64,000 nt of DNA from Polyporus tsugae. Taxonomy: Eukaryota; Basidiomycota; Agaricomycetes; Polyporales; Polyporaceae. Below are positions 33,861-46,800 of this stretch, piece after piece. Numbering within the stretch: position 1 is the stretch's first letter; each line of letters starts with the position of its first letter. The notes under the pieces are model-generated. The model made no database searches. It was not told the DNA's origin and saw only the letters and a program-made list of their open reading frames with translations. The position numbers were made by a program, and so were the translations under genes. The stretch spans positions 2,542,001 to 2,606,000 of the forward strand of contig JAHRBS010000001.1 in NCBI GenBank assembly GCA_024305745.1. The letters run 5' to 3'.

Positions 33861-36333
33861 CTAGCGCACCACCTCCTTTTTCCCGTTGGAGGCACCACCG
33901 CCTTGGACCCCTTCGGGCTCTCCACTTGCACGCGCGGACTCTGGTGGTGGTGGCGGCGGCGGCGTGACGGCAGCACGGGCGGACAGGGCCGCACCACGGC
34001 CCCAATCGCGCGAATGTTCGCCCCACTCCTCGCGGACACCCCAGATATGGTCCACGCTCAGGTGGGGCGATGGTGGTCGGGCTGCGGAGAAGGAGGATGT
34101 GGAGCTGGAAGGGGAGAGTGAGGCTTCTTCTGCAAAGTCTGCAAGATCCGGGGTAGCGGCGATGTGGGGGTGGGGCCGTGCTTCCGCCGTTGATGAGGAG
34201 TCGGAGGACGGGGATGGCGGGGAGACGCACTGGTCGGACGTGGATACTGACGTCTCCCATTTGCGCACTTCGGGCGGAAGTGGAGCCCATTGTTCGTCCC
34301 GGATGTAGCTTTCGCTCGTCATTTCGAGGAGGCGGGAGAGGGCGCGTTTGAATGCGAATTGCTCGTCCTTTCCTGTGCAGGTCGGCGACGACAGGGTTAG
34401 ATGGAGAAGAGCTTTGGTAGTGGATTACGGATCCGAGAAGATGGACAGTGTATCAAGAGCGAGGGCCTTGGTTGGAATGTGCTCGCGAGCCATGTTCGGC
34501 GCGTCGTAGGAGGAGACGTTCGGCCGGTAGACGTCTTGCGTCTCACCTGCGGCCTCCGCCATCATCACATCTACGTCCCCGGGTAAGTGGAGGTCCTTAT
34601 CGCCCTCGTGGGAGGGGGCATCTGGGAAGAAGAGCCCTTCGGGAGGAGCTTCCGCAAGGCAGATTATCCGACAGCGAGCCTCATAGAGAGCGTCGATGAG
34701 AGAAATAAAGCGACGGGCTTCGTTCCCTGCCGATAGCTTCAGGACTGGGATCGACGTGATAACAAACGTGTGGAACCTCGCGGCGAGCGTAATGTAGTCT
34801 GCAGGACCCAGAGACTGAAAAGCATATGGTATGTAATCGACATGGGCTAAGTCAGAACGAGCCACGCTAGACACGGTGTAGCCTCAACGAAACGCACCTC
34901 ATCACAGAATTGGGAGAAAGTGAACTCGCAAACCCCGTTTGCGGACCGCGGGACGTGAATGCTGCGTCCGAAGACGACAATCTCGGCAGGTGATGCTTCT
35001 GTGGGGGTTGCTTGAGCTTACGCTGGACGTCCTCGATCCGATTACCCGGGGCCTGAACGGTACGCACCGTCGGATCCAGTCTGACCACCGGCCTTGGCGA
35101 CTTCTGCGAGCCGCGCCTCGAATTCGTGCCGCTGATCGAAGCTGTACCAGCTTCTCTTCCCCTCGCTGCCTCTCACAACACGCCAGTCGCGTTCAGAGCG
35201 CATTTGGACCGCGGGACATCGCGCCTTCAACGCCTCGACAAACGGCTCGAGCCGCTCGCGCTGCACGCCGTTCTTATAGAGGTCGTCCGGCACTTTGTTG
35301 GAGCTGCCGACAATGATGCCACCCATGCGCCAGAACCAGGAGAGCACATCCGCAAGGAGCGTCGCGCTGGAGACATCGAGAAGCTGGATCTCGTCAAAGA
35401 CGAGGAGCCAGTGACGCAGGATGAGACGTTGGGCGACCACGTACGCGATCGTGGGCTCGGACGGCGTCCGGGGAAGCGAGAAGGACATGTCGGCTTTTCG
35501 GGCCCAGCGAATAGGCAGCGAGGCGGACTGGAGGAGCTGGCGCCATTGTTCGCGAATAAGCCTGTTCCACGGGCGAGATGGTTTCTCGCTCGCGGCGCTC
35601 TCGGGCGGAGCGGGGTTTGCGTGCATGGCGACCATTCGCCGGCGGGTTTCCTCCCAGACGGCCCGGTATATTTCGAGAACAAGCTGGTTGTAGTGCTTGC
35701 GCGCCTTGTACGGGGTCGGTAGCGTAGAGAACCAGAGGTCGATGAGGAAGCTCTTGCCGGAGCCGGGAGGTCCGGTGACCAGTAGGCCCTGCATACAAGA
35801 TGCAGAATTACGACGCCGGGGACTCACGATCGGAGATGGCGGGAACACGAACCTTGGGGGTGGTTAGTGCTTCGATTTCCTCCGCGTGCGTGCGGACACG
35901 GACGAGACCGCGTGGTGCAGTGGGTTCGGACGATAGCTGATCGTTGGCTGCCCACCAGGGAGTGGAGGAGACGTCCGATGGGAACCCAGCCGGTCCTGGT
36001 ATGACGCTATGCGTCTGATTGAGGTATCTGGAGATCAACGCAGGTGGATAGCCGTCGAGTTCCCTTTGCAGTTTCCGTAACTTGATCTCACGATGTGAGT
36101 TCTTAGCTACGCTTATGTGGGCAGTACCATACCTGCATGATCACTCGAATCTGTTCCTCGTCTTCTCTGATTCGCCCGAGAGCTACAAGACCCCGATAGC
36201 GCTCGAATAAATCAAGTTTGACTGGGAGGTTCGTGCTGTACCGGCGATTTGTTGAGGTGAAATGTTCTCCCCTTGATGGTATTGCGACGAGCCAGATGGA
36301 ACGACCATGTATAATGGGGGGCATGACCGACAT
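33861..36333 (-). CDS. AFG1: AFG1-type AAA ATPase (LACE1-like), mitochondrial
   Basis: AFG1/LACE1 ATPases act at the inner mitochondrial membrane in turnover of respiratory-chain subunits. The Walker A motif is GPPGSGKSFLIDLW and Walker B is HWLLVFDEIQLLDVSSA. Family boxes follow: MGGIIVGSSNKVPDDLYKNG, VQRERLEPFVEALKARCP, VVFGRSIHVPRSANGVCEFT, LGPADYITLAARFHTFVIT and RRFISLIDALYEARCRIICL. The C-terminal box is GKDEQFAFKRALSRLLEM (34320-34380), followed by a long Ser/Pro-rich tail. The start is placed at 36331..36333 (MSVMPPIIHGRSIWLVAIPS); ATGs at 36322..36324 and 36403..36405 are alternatives. At about 34425-34435 the exon junction has no canonical donor in the right phase. It is divergent from SEY1. 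Confidence 0.88.
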
Positions 36334-36861
36334 GACCGATGCGGGACAGGAATCGGCCAATAACGCTTGTGTGGACCCTTCACCGTATGGTATAGACTGG
36401 TCCACAAAGCATGCGGGTCAGAGTAGCGTCAACGAGAGATGATGATATGGCTTGTTCCTGTGTGGGGTATACGTGTTGGTGAATAGGCCGGGGTGTCCTG
36501 TATCAACTTGAAAGAAGGCGCACTTCTTACCAGTGAATTTAACTATATTCAGTTGACTGGGCGGAGGCTACACAGTCAGTGACTCTCAGGCTCATGTAGC
36601 CTATAAGTCCGTTGAGGTTAGATCTCGCAGAGAGGCAATCCTCCAACTGTGTCCGAGTCCGACGATGGTCAACTCGGAGCTGGCGCTTATGGCGATCAAG
36701 GGGAGCCTTCCGCTTTTGGACGGGGTCACACTGCCAGCGTTGCATCACGTGAAAGGAGCGAGAACTTGGAGCGCAACTTAAGCGTGCCCGTTGCGCATTG
36801 CTCGACGACCTCTTCATTCCTCCCTTCCGCTCATTCGTGTATTGTAACAGACCACTTCAGC
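36334..36861. promoter_or_regulatory. divergent intergenic region AFG1 / SEY1
   Basis: 528 bases separate the two divergent start codons. An open plus-strand frame runs through 36649..36861 into SEY1, so a longer SEY1 N-terminus is formally possible. I favour the ATG at 36862 because family similarity begins well downstream. Confidence 0.4.
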
Positions 36862-39800
36862 ATGGCTGAATCCGCCGTATCACCTCCCGCGATATCGCCC
36901 ACCAAGGCCAACGCCTTCCCCTCCGCAGGACGGAATGCGCCAGCCATGAACGGTCACTACGTGAATGGTTCTGCAAATACCTCGGATGCCAGTTCGCAGC
37001 GCATGCAGATCATCAACGACGAGAAGGAATTCAGGTGCGGTCCCTGTGCGAAGATATGGAATCCCGCGGTTCGCTGAGAAGGATGCACGAACAGCCCCGA
37101 CTTGACGCAACAGTTAGAGAAGTGGGGTCTGTTGAATGCAGGCTTCGACTACAACCTAGTAGCAGTTTTCGGTTCACAATCTACCGGCAAAAGTGCGTAG
37201 CGTATATCTATTCTCTTCTACCTAACAGTTTACCAAACGCGTGCGGTCAGGTACATTGCTCAATCGACTATTTGGGACCAACTTTGATGTTATGGACGAA
37301 ACGCGACGACAACAGACCACCAAGGGTGAGCACATCTTCCTAAACTTGAACTCCACCGCTCCTCCTCTATCCCCTCCATTCGGGGCAACATGCCTGCACC
37401 GTGATCCGCGTGGCGGCACGCAGCCAATGGGCTGTGCTCTTGCCATGTCGGTTGTATCTCCTCGGAGACGCTTCGTACCCCGTTGTCCTCGCGTTTCCGA
37501 AACTATTCCTGCGTAGGACTGCAAATGAGTGTATAACCGGCCCACGGGGATTCGATCACCATGCAACCTCCTACACCGCATGTATGTGCTCGGGATAATT
37601 ATAAGTTGCTGACGATGTTGAAACAGGTATTTGGATGTGTAAGGGTAAAGATATGAACATGCTAGTAATGGACGTGGAAGGAACGGATGGACGGGAACGT
37701 GGAGAGGATCAGGTAGGCATGTTTGCATCACCTCTACCTTGGCGTATTTGACAGTCGCACAGGATTTCGAACGCAAATCCGCGTTGTTTTCCCTCGCTTC
37801 CTCCGAGGTATTGATTGTAAACCTATGGGAGCATCAAGTCGGTCTCTACCAAGGTGCGAACATGGGCCTGTTGAAAACCGTGTTCGAAGTCAACCTCGGT
37901 CTCTTCGGAAAGAAGACCCCCGATGGGTGAGTAACACTCCCCACTTATTTCGCTCCTCGCGCTCATTTGGTTCAAGACGTAACCAGCGCACCCTCATTCT
38001 GTTCGTTATCCGCGATCATATTGGGGCAACTCCGCTGGCCAACCTTCAGGCGACGTTGACACAAGACATGCAGAAGCTCTGGGAGACCTTGTCAAAACCA
38101 TCAGAACTGAAGGACAAGCAGATGTCGGACTACTTCGACCTCTCATTTGCCACACTCCCCCACAAGATTCTCGTTCCCGACAAGTTCGAGAGCGAAGTCC
38201 TGGAGCTCAGGAAACGCTTCTCGGACAAGTCAAGAGACGATTATGTGTTTTCGCCGGCTTACCACAAGCGAATCCCGGCGGACGGTGTTGCGTTCTACAT
38301 GGAGGGTATTTGGGTCGGTCTTTTACCTTGCACCTGTTTTAAATGCAATGCGCTGACAGCACTATAGGAACAAGTCCAAACCAACAAGGACCTGGACTTG
38401 CCTACTCAGCGCGAACTTCTTGCACAGTTCCGTTGCGACGAGATCTCGACGGCAGCATTGGTCGAGTTCAACGAGCAAGCCAAGCCTCAGAAGCGGCCGA
38501 TTGAATCTGGCAAGGTCGTAGAGGGCTTGGGCAAGATGATGCGTGCCTGGAGGAGCAGAGCATTGGGTGGGTGCTTTCATCCCACACTCGTAGGTTGCGT
38601 AGACTGAAATCTATGGCAGAGCGTTACGACCGCGACGCGTCGCGGTACCACCCGGGCGTGTACAAGCGCAAGCGTGCTGATCTTGTCGGCGTGATCGACT
38701 CGACGCTCTCTCCCCTCTTCCTTGGCCAGCTCAAGAACCTCCACAAGAGGTCTCTCTCGGCGTACAAGAAGGAAATGCTCGAGGGCATGCGCGGCGAGAG
38801 TTACAACTTTGCGGAAGTCGTCGAAGCCGCCCGCGGACGTCTCGAGAAGTCGTTCCTGGTGGGTGCACAGGAGTTATTGGTCGAAGGCACGGACTGGTCG
38901 TATGAGGAGGAGCTTGGCCTGCTTCGCGAGGAGGCGCGCATTGTCGCTGACCAGTGCAGGAAGGACGAGACCAAGAAGATGGTCAATGTCATCGAGGTAC
39001 GTGTCTTCCTATCAGAATTGTCGGCGAAGTTGACATACCTTCTGGCAGCGTAACTTCAAGAAGCAGATCTCGGAACCGGTCGACCTGTACCTGAACAAAC
39101 CTTCGCCTGACATGTGGGACAAGGTGCTGAAGCTCTTCCGCGAGACACTGGACAAGGCCGAGTCATCATATCTCATTAAGGCGAAGAGTAAGCAGGAATC
39201 TTCTAGTCTTTTTCATCAATTCATTGATGGATTACATTCCAGGCTTTGACTGTAGTGACGAGGAGAACTCGACTGCATTGACCGTCTTGCGGAAACGTGC
39301 TTGGTTGGCGCTTCGTGCGAAGGTTGACGAGCAGACCGCCGACACCATCTTCCTGGGCAAGCTCCGGAACTACTTCGAGGAGCGCTTCCGTTACGACGAG
39401 AACGGGACGCCCCGCGTCTGGAGGCCCGATGACGACATCGACACGGCGTTCAGGAAGGCAAAGGAGCAGGTTTGTCTTTCGCCTCATGGATCTTGGCGTT
39501 CGTCTTGCTGAAGTATGATTCGCGCTCCTAGACTCTGGAGCTCATCCCGCTTTACTGGAGGATCGAGCCTATGGACCCCTCGCTCAAGTTCAGCCTGCCT
39601 TCAGAGAGTTCAGATCCTCTGACGAGTGCCGAGGAATTCGACTTCCCCTCGACGCTTATCGTGTTCTCCGAGACGAAGTCACTTGACCTCACCAACCGTT
39701 TCCGCAAGGACGCCGACGCGTACTACGTCGAGGCAAAGCGGAGCATGGTCTCAAGCGTGGCGCAGATACCGTACTGGATGTACGGTGTGCTCGTCGTGCT

Positions 39801-40202
39801 CGGTTGGAACGAGGCGATGATGGTGCTCTTCAACCCGCTGTACTTCACAATGCTCCTGATTCTGTTGGTTTCTGCGTATGTCTCTTTGCTCGCCTTTTGT
39901 TTGCCTAGCTCGGGTTGACTGACAACCATGCCACAGGTATGTCATTGTGCAGCTTGGCATGACCGGTCATGTCTTTCATATTCTCAGGCGCCTTGGTGGC
40001 GAGGTGTGTTCTGTCGTTACCTCTTGTGGTTGCATGAATGCTCAAGCGACTGCAGGTTCACCGCCAGGTCGAGGGCAGTCTCCGCGAGCACTTCTCGCAA
40101 CCGCAGGTCACGCAGCCCGTCCGCGCGTCGCACCCCCGCAACACCACGTCCGTCGACGAGCCAGAGAAGGAGATCAGGCGGCGGAAGGCCGAGCCTTACT
40201 GA
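36862..40202 (+). CDS. SEY1: SEY1, ER membrane fusion GTPase (RHD3/atlastin class)
   Basis: Sey1 is a dynamin-like GTPase that drives homotypic fusion of ER tubules. The N-terminal exon ([20 protein letters not shown]) leads to [20 protein letters not shown]. The G1 loop [18 protein letters not shown] is split by an intron inside the Ser codon. Switch/G3 follow ([32 protein letters not shown]), with G4 in [20 protein letters not shown] long helical bundle follows ([38 protein letters not shown]). Two closely spaced membrane helices ([40 protein letters not shown]) form the hairpin anchor. A cytosolic tail ends [10 protein letters not shown], with TGA at 40200..40202. It has many introns, all consistent. 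Confidence 0.96.
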
Positions 40203-40638
40203 ACTTGGAGAGTCATCGTCGACTTCAAGCGAGACCTTTCATGACGTGACTCGATGGACTGAACACGCCATTGTTTTTTACTCCCTACCTCCCTTCTCCA
40301 ATCTCTACGTCAATATCTATCACTCAGTGTAATTATTGGTTTGGATGGCTATTAATGACTTTCTTGTATGACCTTACGCATCGGTGCCTTCGATGGGATA
40401 TCCGTGGAAGATCTACGAAGTTCAACAACTGTCAACTCAGCTGCAGAAGACGTTTGTCCACATTCGTCCTGTTGATCCAAAGTACCTACATAAGCCCCAA
40501 GTTGTCGGCGCAATGACCAGCGTCGAAATCCTTCCGCACCTCGTCCTTATTTGCGAACCGTTGGCATAATATACTAATGCTACCTCTCGGTTCGTCGCGG
40601 AGACATGAAAAAACATTGCGCGACATACAGTCACGTGA
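40203..40638. other. 3' intergenic region of SEY1
   Basis: About 436 bases between the SEY1 stop and the tRNA-Val gene on the opposite strand. No further gene is visible. Confidence 0.4.
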
Positions 40639-40712
40639 TGAGTCGACCCAGGATCGAACTGAGGACCTTCTGTGTGTTAGACAGATGCGATAACCAACTA
40701 CGCCATCGACCC
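40639..40712 (-). tRNA. tRNA-Val (anticodon AAC)
   Basis: On the minus strand the acceptor stem GGGTCGA pairs with TCGACTC (one G-T pair), with discriminator A. The anticodon stem TCTGT/ACAGA closes the loop CTAACAC with anticodon AAC. The T arm is CTCAG-TTCGATC-CTGGG. The gene is 74 nt with no intron. Confidence 0.93.
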
Positions 40713-40955
40713 GTTGAATTGTAAAGCTCCTGAACAGCCAAATGATTGATACAGCTTTTCAGAGGAACGCCTCGATAAGTAAGTACTTAACTTCTAAGTA
40801 AGTATTTGACTAATAGTTGACTAATAGATCGGGATCTCGACTCCCGTAAATAATCGAACTCGGCGTTCCTGAGTAACTTCAGTTACCAGGAGGAGTTCCA
40901 CTCAGACTGGCCTATTGGACCTTTGGCTCAGGCTTCTCATCTTCATCCGTCCACG

Positions 40956-43379
40956 ATGGCTATCGACCAGTCTAGCTCAACGACGACGCGATTGCTTACG
41001 CTTCTGAACGTATCTGCAACGAAGGCCGGCAAGCGGAAACGCACGTTTGAAGAAAGCAAACCAGCGGAGAAGCTGAACAAGAAACGCGCCGTAAAAATTG
41101 CAACGCCGGACGATTCTCGAGGCAGCGGGTCGGAGGACTCGCCCTCGGAGGAGAAGGAGAAGGGTGTGTCACAGTCACCAGGCTCAGCAGCGGACGCCGA
41201 CGCGGAGGTAGAGGGCGCGGATGAAGGGGAGGAAGGTGTGTTCCGCCAAGTCATTTGGGGTTCGTTCGCTTGAATTTATGCCTGTCCAGTCGCGGATACG
41301 GACCCTTACCAGGCGCACTTTGGGCTATCCCCGAGCGTGTTGACGGAGGGGGCGCGTGAAGCAGTCGATCAGAGGTCATGGTCGACGAGACGAGACAAGT
41401 GCGGCAGGCTTGGAGGTGTGGTTGAGTCTCTGCCGGACGGTGTTGTGGACTCGAACGCCGCGAGTGCGAAGCACAAGGTACGTGTACACGGCGATCTCAA
41501 TAAGAAATGCACGCGAATTTGTGCGAACTGCCAGATTCCTGAAAAAATGAGGAAGCCTCTGCAGGCGAGACAGGCAAAACTTCCTCGAGGTGAGCCTATG
41601 CTGTCAGATTCATCTCTTATTGCACTAACATTTTAATGCGACAGAGGTGGTAGAACTCCAGAACGACCTCTTGAACACACTTTCCTCCTACCGCGACCTC
41701 TACGTTACCCGAACGTCACTAGAGACCCAGTCGAGTTTCCACGAGGCTCTGACCCTGCACGCGTTGAACCATATTACCAAGTGCGTCCGATACACCGTGT
41801 TCCGTGATGTAATTTCCAACCAGACGAGCAGAAAGCGGCGCCGCATTCTCAAAAACAACGAGCGTATCTCGCACGCGAAGAAAGCAGGCAATGAACCGCC
41901 GGAAGATGTTCAAGACCAAGGTTTCACGCGCCCCTCTGTACTTATTCTCGTCCCATTCCGCTCCTTCGCCCTCCGTTGGGTGTCTGCGCTCACTGCTCAT
42001 ACTCCTTCTTCACATTACCAAATCGAAAACAGTGGGCGGTTCCAGTCCGAATACGGACTGCCCCCCGGGGCCGTGGACAAGCTCGCCAATGTGGATCCGG
42101 GGACGTACCCGCGTGACCATGTGGCGATGTTCAAGGGGAACGTAGATGATAGCTTCAGGCTGGGAGTGAAGGTCACGAAGAAGAGCGTGAAACTGTTCGC
42201 GGAGTTCTACGGGTGCGACTTGATCGTTGCAAGTCCTTTAGGTCTTAGGATGTCTATAGAGAAGGAGCAGTGAGTCTCAAGCTTGTGCATCAGTCACTGT
42301 GACGTCAGCTGATCTATGGGGTACAGAAATGCAGATTTCCTCTCTTCTATTGAGGTCCTTATTGTGGATCAGATGGACGCACTCACGATGCAAAACTGGG
42401 ACCACCTACAGGTAGGGTACTCATCGGAACTATCCTAGCGTCCACTTATTGTTGCTTGCAGTTCGTGTTCAACAGCATCAATCAGATGCCGAAGGAGTCT
42501 CACGATGTGGACTTCTCCCGGATAAAGTCGTGGTATCTGGATGGACAGTACGTCGCCTTCTCCAAACTCTTTGTTGTTCTGGCGCTGACAACCTGGTGCA
42601 GCGCCGCATATTTGCGCCAGACAGTACTCTTGTCAGCGTACGAGACACCGGAGACTCGGGCACTCTTCAACCAGTCTCTGAAGAACGTCGCTGGAAGGAT
42701 CCGTACCGAGAAGCGTTGGACAGCCATCGACGTTCCCGAAGGCATTGACCAAAACTTCGTCCAGTTCGATTGCAGCAACCCCAAGGATGAACCAGAAAAG
42801 CGCTTCCAATACTTCACCACGCAGGTGTGTATTGCGTAGCGATGTTTGTGCAGGGTAGTCCTTGACGAAATGAGTACAGATCCTCCCTGCAGTCATGAAG
42901 TCAGCCGTTCAGAGTGCAAACACGGTCCTCTTCGTCCCGTCCTCGTTCGACTTCATTCGAGTCCAAAATCACTTCCGCAAGATCAACGCCTCCTTCACCG
43001 TCCTGTTTGACAACTCGTCCAACCAGGACATCTCGCGTGCCCGCCAGGCCTTCTTTTCCGGCACGAAATCTTTCCTGCTGATCAGCGAGAGGTTCCACTT
43101 CTTCCGGCGGTACGTCCTCCGCATTCCTCGCCTTTGGTTCAGCGTACTGACGTCCTTGAGTGTAGGTACAAACTCCGAGGTATCCGCAACCTCGTTTTCT
43201 ACGGGCCACCAGACCACCCGCAGTTCTACACGGAGTTCCTCTCGTATCCTTTCCTGGATGACGGCGTGGACGCGTCGGATGTCACATGCCGAGTGCTTTA
43301 CTCGAAATATGACTGGATGAGGCTGGAGAGGATCGCTGGGACGGAGGGGGCTACGGAACTCATCAAGAAGAGTGTCTGA
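40956..43379 (+). CDS. UTP25: UTP25 (DEF), small-subunit processome component
   Basis: Utp25 is a nucleolar U3 snoRNP/SSU processome factor with a degenerate DEAD-box-like fold. The start is ATG at 40956..40958. A charged N-terminus ([20 protein letters not shown], then acidic [12 protein letters not shown]) gives way to [10 protein letters not shown]. Next is [20 protein letters not shown], then [28 protein letters not shown] and [20 protein letters not shown]. These are followed by [16 protein letters not shown] (motif II region), [38 protein letters not shown] and [19 protein letters not shown]. The final exon has [20 protein letters not shown] and [19 protein letters not shown], ending KKSV. 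Stop at 43377..43379. Multiple GT-AG introns preserve the frame. Confidence 0.94.
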
Positions 43380-43839
43380 GTACTATACCGACCAGGTGTC
43401 CGATACTGTTGTATCCTTATTGGATAAAGCATGGGTACGACCACCTCAAAACCGCATGTTTGTTCAAACTTTGAACCATTTGTTGACTGCACGTGACTTC
43501 CAATGAAACGAATGCATCACGTGAGAAAGCGTGGACGCACCGAGACGCGTCTGATTGGGTTAGCGACGCGTCGCTCTTGACTCTCTTCCCCATCCCCCTT
43601 CCTCCTCACACCCTCTCCGCTGGGTGGATCCTGCCACGGGCTTGCTGGAATAACTCTGGCCATCTGAAGGCATCTTCACCCCAGGCTGCCATCTGCTACA
43701 GCGTAACGCTTTGGTGCACTCTGGCAGCCACTTCCAATACCCTTGTTCTTGCTATCTCTTGCTCTCGCTTGCTTTCCCTCCAGCTCTATCTATAACGCTT
43801 GTTCTCACAGCATATACCAAGCTCAACGTTCCTGAAATT
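43380..43839. other. intergenic region UTP25 / TOP3
   Basis: 460 bases between two plus-strand genes, with a pyrimidine-rich stretch at about 43580-43620 and 43740-43800 before the TOP3 start. No gene is seen. Confidence 0.4.
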
Positions 43840-46800
43840 ATGAGGGTCCTCTGTGTTGCCGAAAAACCTTCTATTGCCAAGTCAATTACGCAGATCCTCT
43901 CGGGCGGGCAGTTCAACACCGTATGTTACAATTTCTAACGCCCCATGCCTGCTAAACTCACAGACTTGTAGCGGAACAGCCGGAATAAGTACATCAAGAA
44001 CTACGACTTTGACTATCCTCAGACGAACGCACAGTTCACCGTCACGTCTGTAATGGGTCATGTCATGGAGTACGACTTCAATGCGATGTACTCGAAGTGG
44101 ACTTCGTGTGATCCCTTCAAGTTGTTTGACGCGCCTATCGAATGCAAGGTCCAGCACGATTCGAAGACCGTCGCCGAAAACCTCAAGTCCGAGGCTGCTC
44201 GTGCGCAAACGCTCATGATATGGACGGATTGCGATCGAGAAGGGGAGAACATTGGAGCTGAGATCGCGAGGATTTGCAAGGGGGCAAAGCGGAACATCTC
44301 GGTGAGACGTGCCCGGTTCAGTGCCATCATCGCCCAGTATGTCTTTTCTCGTGCACGTTGCGTTCGTATCCTGATTTTCCCAGACAAATTCATAACGCTG
44401 CCCAGCACCCCGTGGAACTCGACATGCGTCAATCATCCGCTGTGGAGGCCCGGATTCTACTCGACCTTAGGATCGGCTCAGCATTCACCCGTCTGCAGAC
44501 CCTCAGCTTACAGAAACGCTATGAGGCTCTGAAGAAAGAGGTCATTTCCTACGGTATTCAGTCTTCCCATCACTCCGAGATTACTTCTAAGCGCACTTGT
44601 CCTGACAGGTCCCTGTCAATTCCCCACTCTCGGCTTTGTCGTCGCCCGCTATAACAAAGTCAAGAACTTCAAACCTGAGCCGTTTTGGTATATTTTCCTC
44701 TCCCTTACACGACCGTCGTCCGATGAAGAGCCTGTGGATACCGAGTTTACGTGGAGGCGGGGCCATCTATTTAGCCTTTCGGCTGCGTGGGGGCTGTACG
44801 AAGCCGCACTCGAACATCCCATGGCAAGGGTGACCAAGGTCACGTCGAAGGAGACAAAGAAATGGTAATAATACTGCGCCGTTGGTTGTCATATGCTCCA
44901 ATTTGACCTTAGACCAGGAAGCCCTACCCGCTCACCACGGTTGACCTGCAAAAGGCCGGATCCAGACTGCTCAAATTATCTCCCAAGAAGGTTCTTGATG
45001 TAAGTAAACCGCAGTGCGTCTGTCACAACGACACTAATGTCCGCAGATCTCGGAGCGTTTATACCAGCAAGGGTTCTTGTCATATCCCCGTACGGAGACC
45101 GACATCTATGACCCTCAGTTCGACTTCATGTCGCTCATTCAGAAGCAAACCGCCGACAACGCTTGGGGCGGCTTCGCCAGTGGGTATGCCCTACTCCAAC
45201 TATTGAATCCAATAGGGCAGATTTCATTGATTCTTCATAGTCTACAGCAGGGCGGATTTACACCACCGCGAAGGGGCAAGAAAGACGACCATGCCCATCC
45301 TCCCATTCACCCGACAGCTCACGCTGGAAACCTCGCTGGAGACGAGAAGAGGGTTTACGAGTACATCGCACGTCGGTTTCTCGCCTCCTGCTCGAAAGAT
45401 GCCCTGGGCTGGCAGACCACTGTTGACGTGAAGTACGGCGAGGAAGAGTTCTACGCTACTGGTACATTCTTCAAGAATGTTGGTTGAGTCCTCCGATAAC
45501 GTGTCTTTCCATTCTCTTAGGATTGACCATCCGGGAGAGAAACTACCTGGAAGTTTTTCCGTACGACAAATGGTCCGACAAGGAGTTGCCGCAGTTTCAA
45601 GAAGGCGAAGCGTTCGTTCCGACCGAGTGCAGGCTCGACGAAGGACAAACCTCCAAGCCCAAGCTGCTTACCGAAGCAGACTTGGTCAACTTGATGGACG
45701 AGCATGGCATAGGTAATCCATTCGGCCATTTCCTTCGGTTGTCGACCGTTGATTTCATAGTGTCGTGACAGGTACCGACGCAACAATCGCTCAGCATATA
45801 CAGACCGTCGTGGATCGAAAGTATGTGCATGAGAAGATGCAAGGCTCGACAAAGTACCTTATACCATCCACGCTCGGGATCGGGCTGGTCGAGGGCTACG
45901 ACGCAATCGGCTTCGAGCAGAGCCTCAGCAAATCGGAGCTCAGACGCGAGGTCGGCAACCTCACAATCTATGTCCGCCTCTCCTTCTCATTTGTATCGGA
46001 TAGACCGAGCGGCGGATGGTTGAGATCTGTCAAGGCCAAAGGAGCAAGAATGAGGTCCTCGCGGAAAGCATCGAGCGCTACAAGGAGATGTTCATGAAGA
46101 CGAAGGTAGAGTTTCAGAAGTTAATGCTGGTCCGTCCCCTCGGTTTCCTTTTAAACATCTGCTGTAACGAAAATAATCAGGCTGTCGATAACCGTATAAA
46201 CGGTCAAGGGCCGGTTCCCGATATTGACCTGGGAGAAGCCTATGACAGCGACGACGACAACAATGGTGGTGGGGGAGGCGGTGGCGGTGGGCGTGGAGGA
46301 CGGGGCGGACGGGGTGCTCGCGGCGTTACGAGGGCGAGGGGAGTGCCAAGAGGAGGAGCCTCCTCAAGAGGATCAGCTGCTGCTCGGCCCCAGCGCGGTC
46401 GAGGTCGTGGGGCAGCTTCAGTGCCCATAAACCGACCTCCGCCGCCCCCTCCCCCACCGCCAGCTGCCCCGCCCGCAGCTCTTGCTGGGGATGACAGCGA
46501 CGATTGTACGTGGATTCACAACTTTGGATGCATGCGAGGTGATCTGAGCATGCTACAGACTGGAGTGATTCACCTCCCCCACCTCCTGCCGCTGCTCCCC
46601 GTGCCGCTGCTCCTCGACCGCCTGTGTCCAGGAACGCACCGCCCTCTAATACGGGCGGGGCAGAGCCGCAATGTGACTGTGGCATCCCAGCTGCCGAACG
46701 GACAGTGACGAAAGAGTCCGTGAACAAGGGCCGCAAGTTCTGGACGTGCGGCAACAGCCAGACGTGCCAGTTCTTCCAATGGTACGACGGCCCGTCCGGC

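Noticed and set aside
33727..34290. Minus-strand 187-residue frame at the AFG1 3' end
   Set aside because: It is the shifted frame that the only GT donor would produce. It is basic and Pro/Cys-rich with no AFG1 similarity, while the +1 frame carries the true AFG1 box. It is kept only as a possible product of the splice anomaly.
35042..35110. Apparent frameshift in AFG1 between AEVAKAGGQTGSD and the following exon
   Set aside because: A standard donor GTGCGT after TCCGACG joins to the CAG before AAGCATCACC in phase, giving EASPAEIVVFGRS, so no anomaly is needed.
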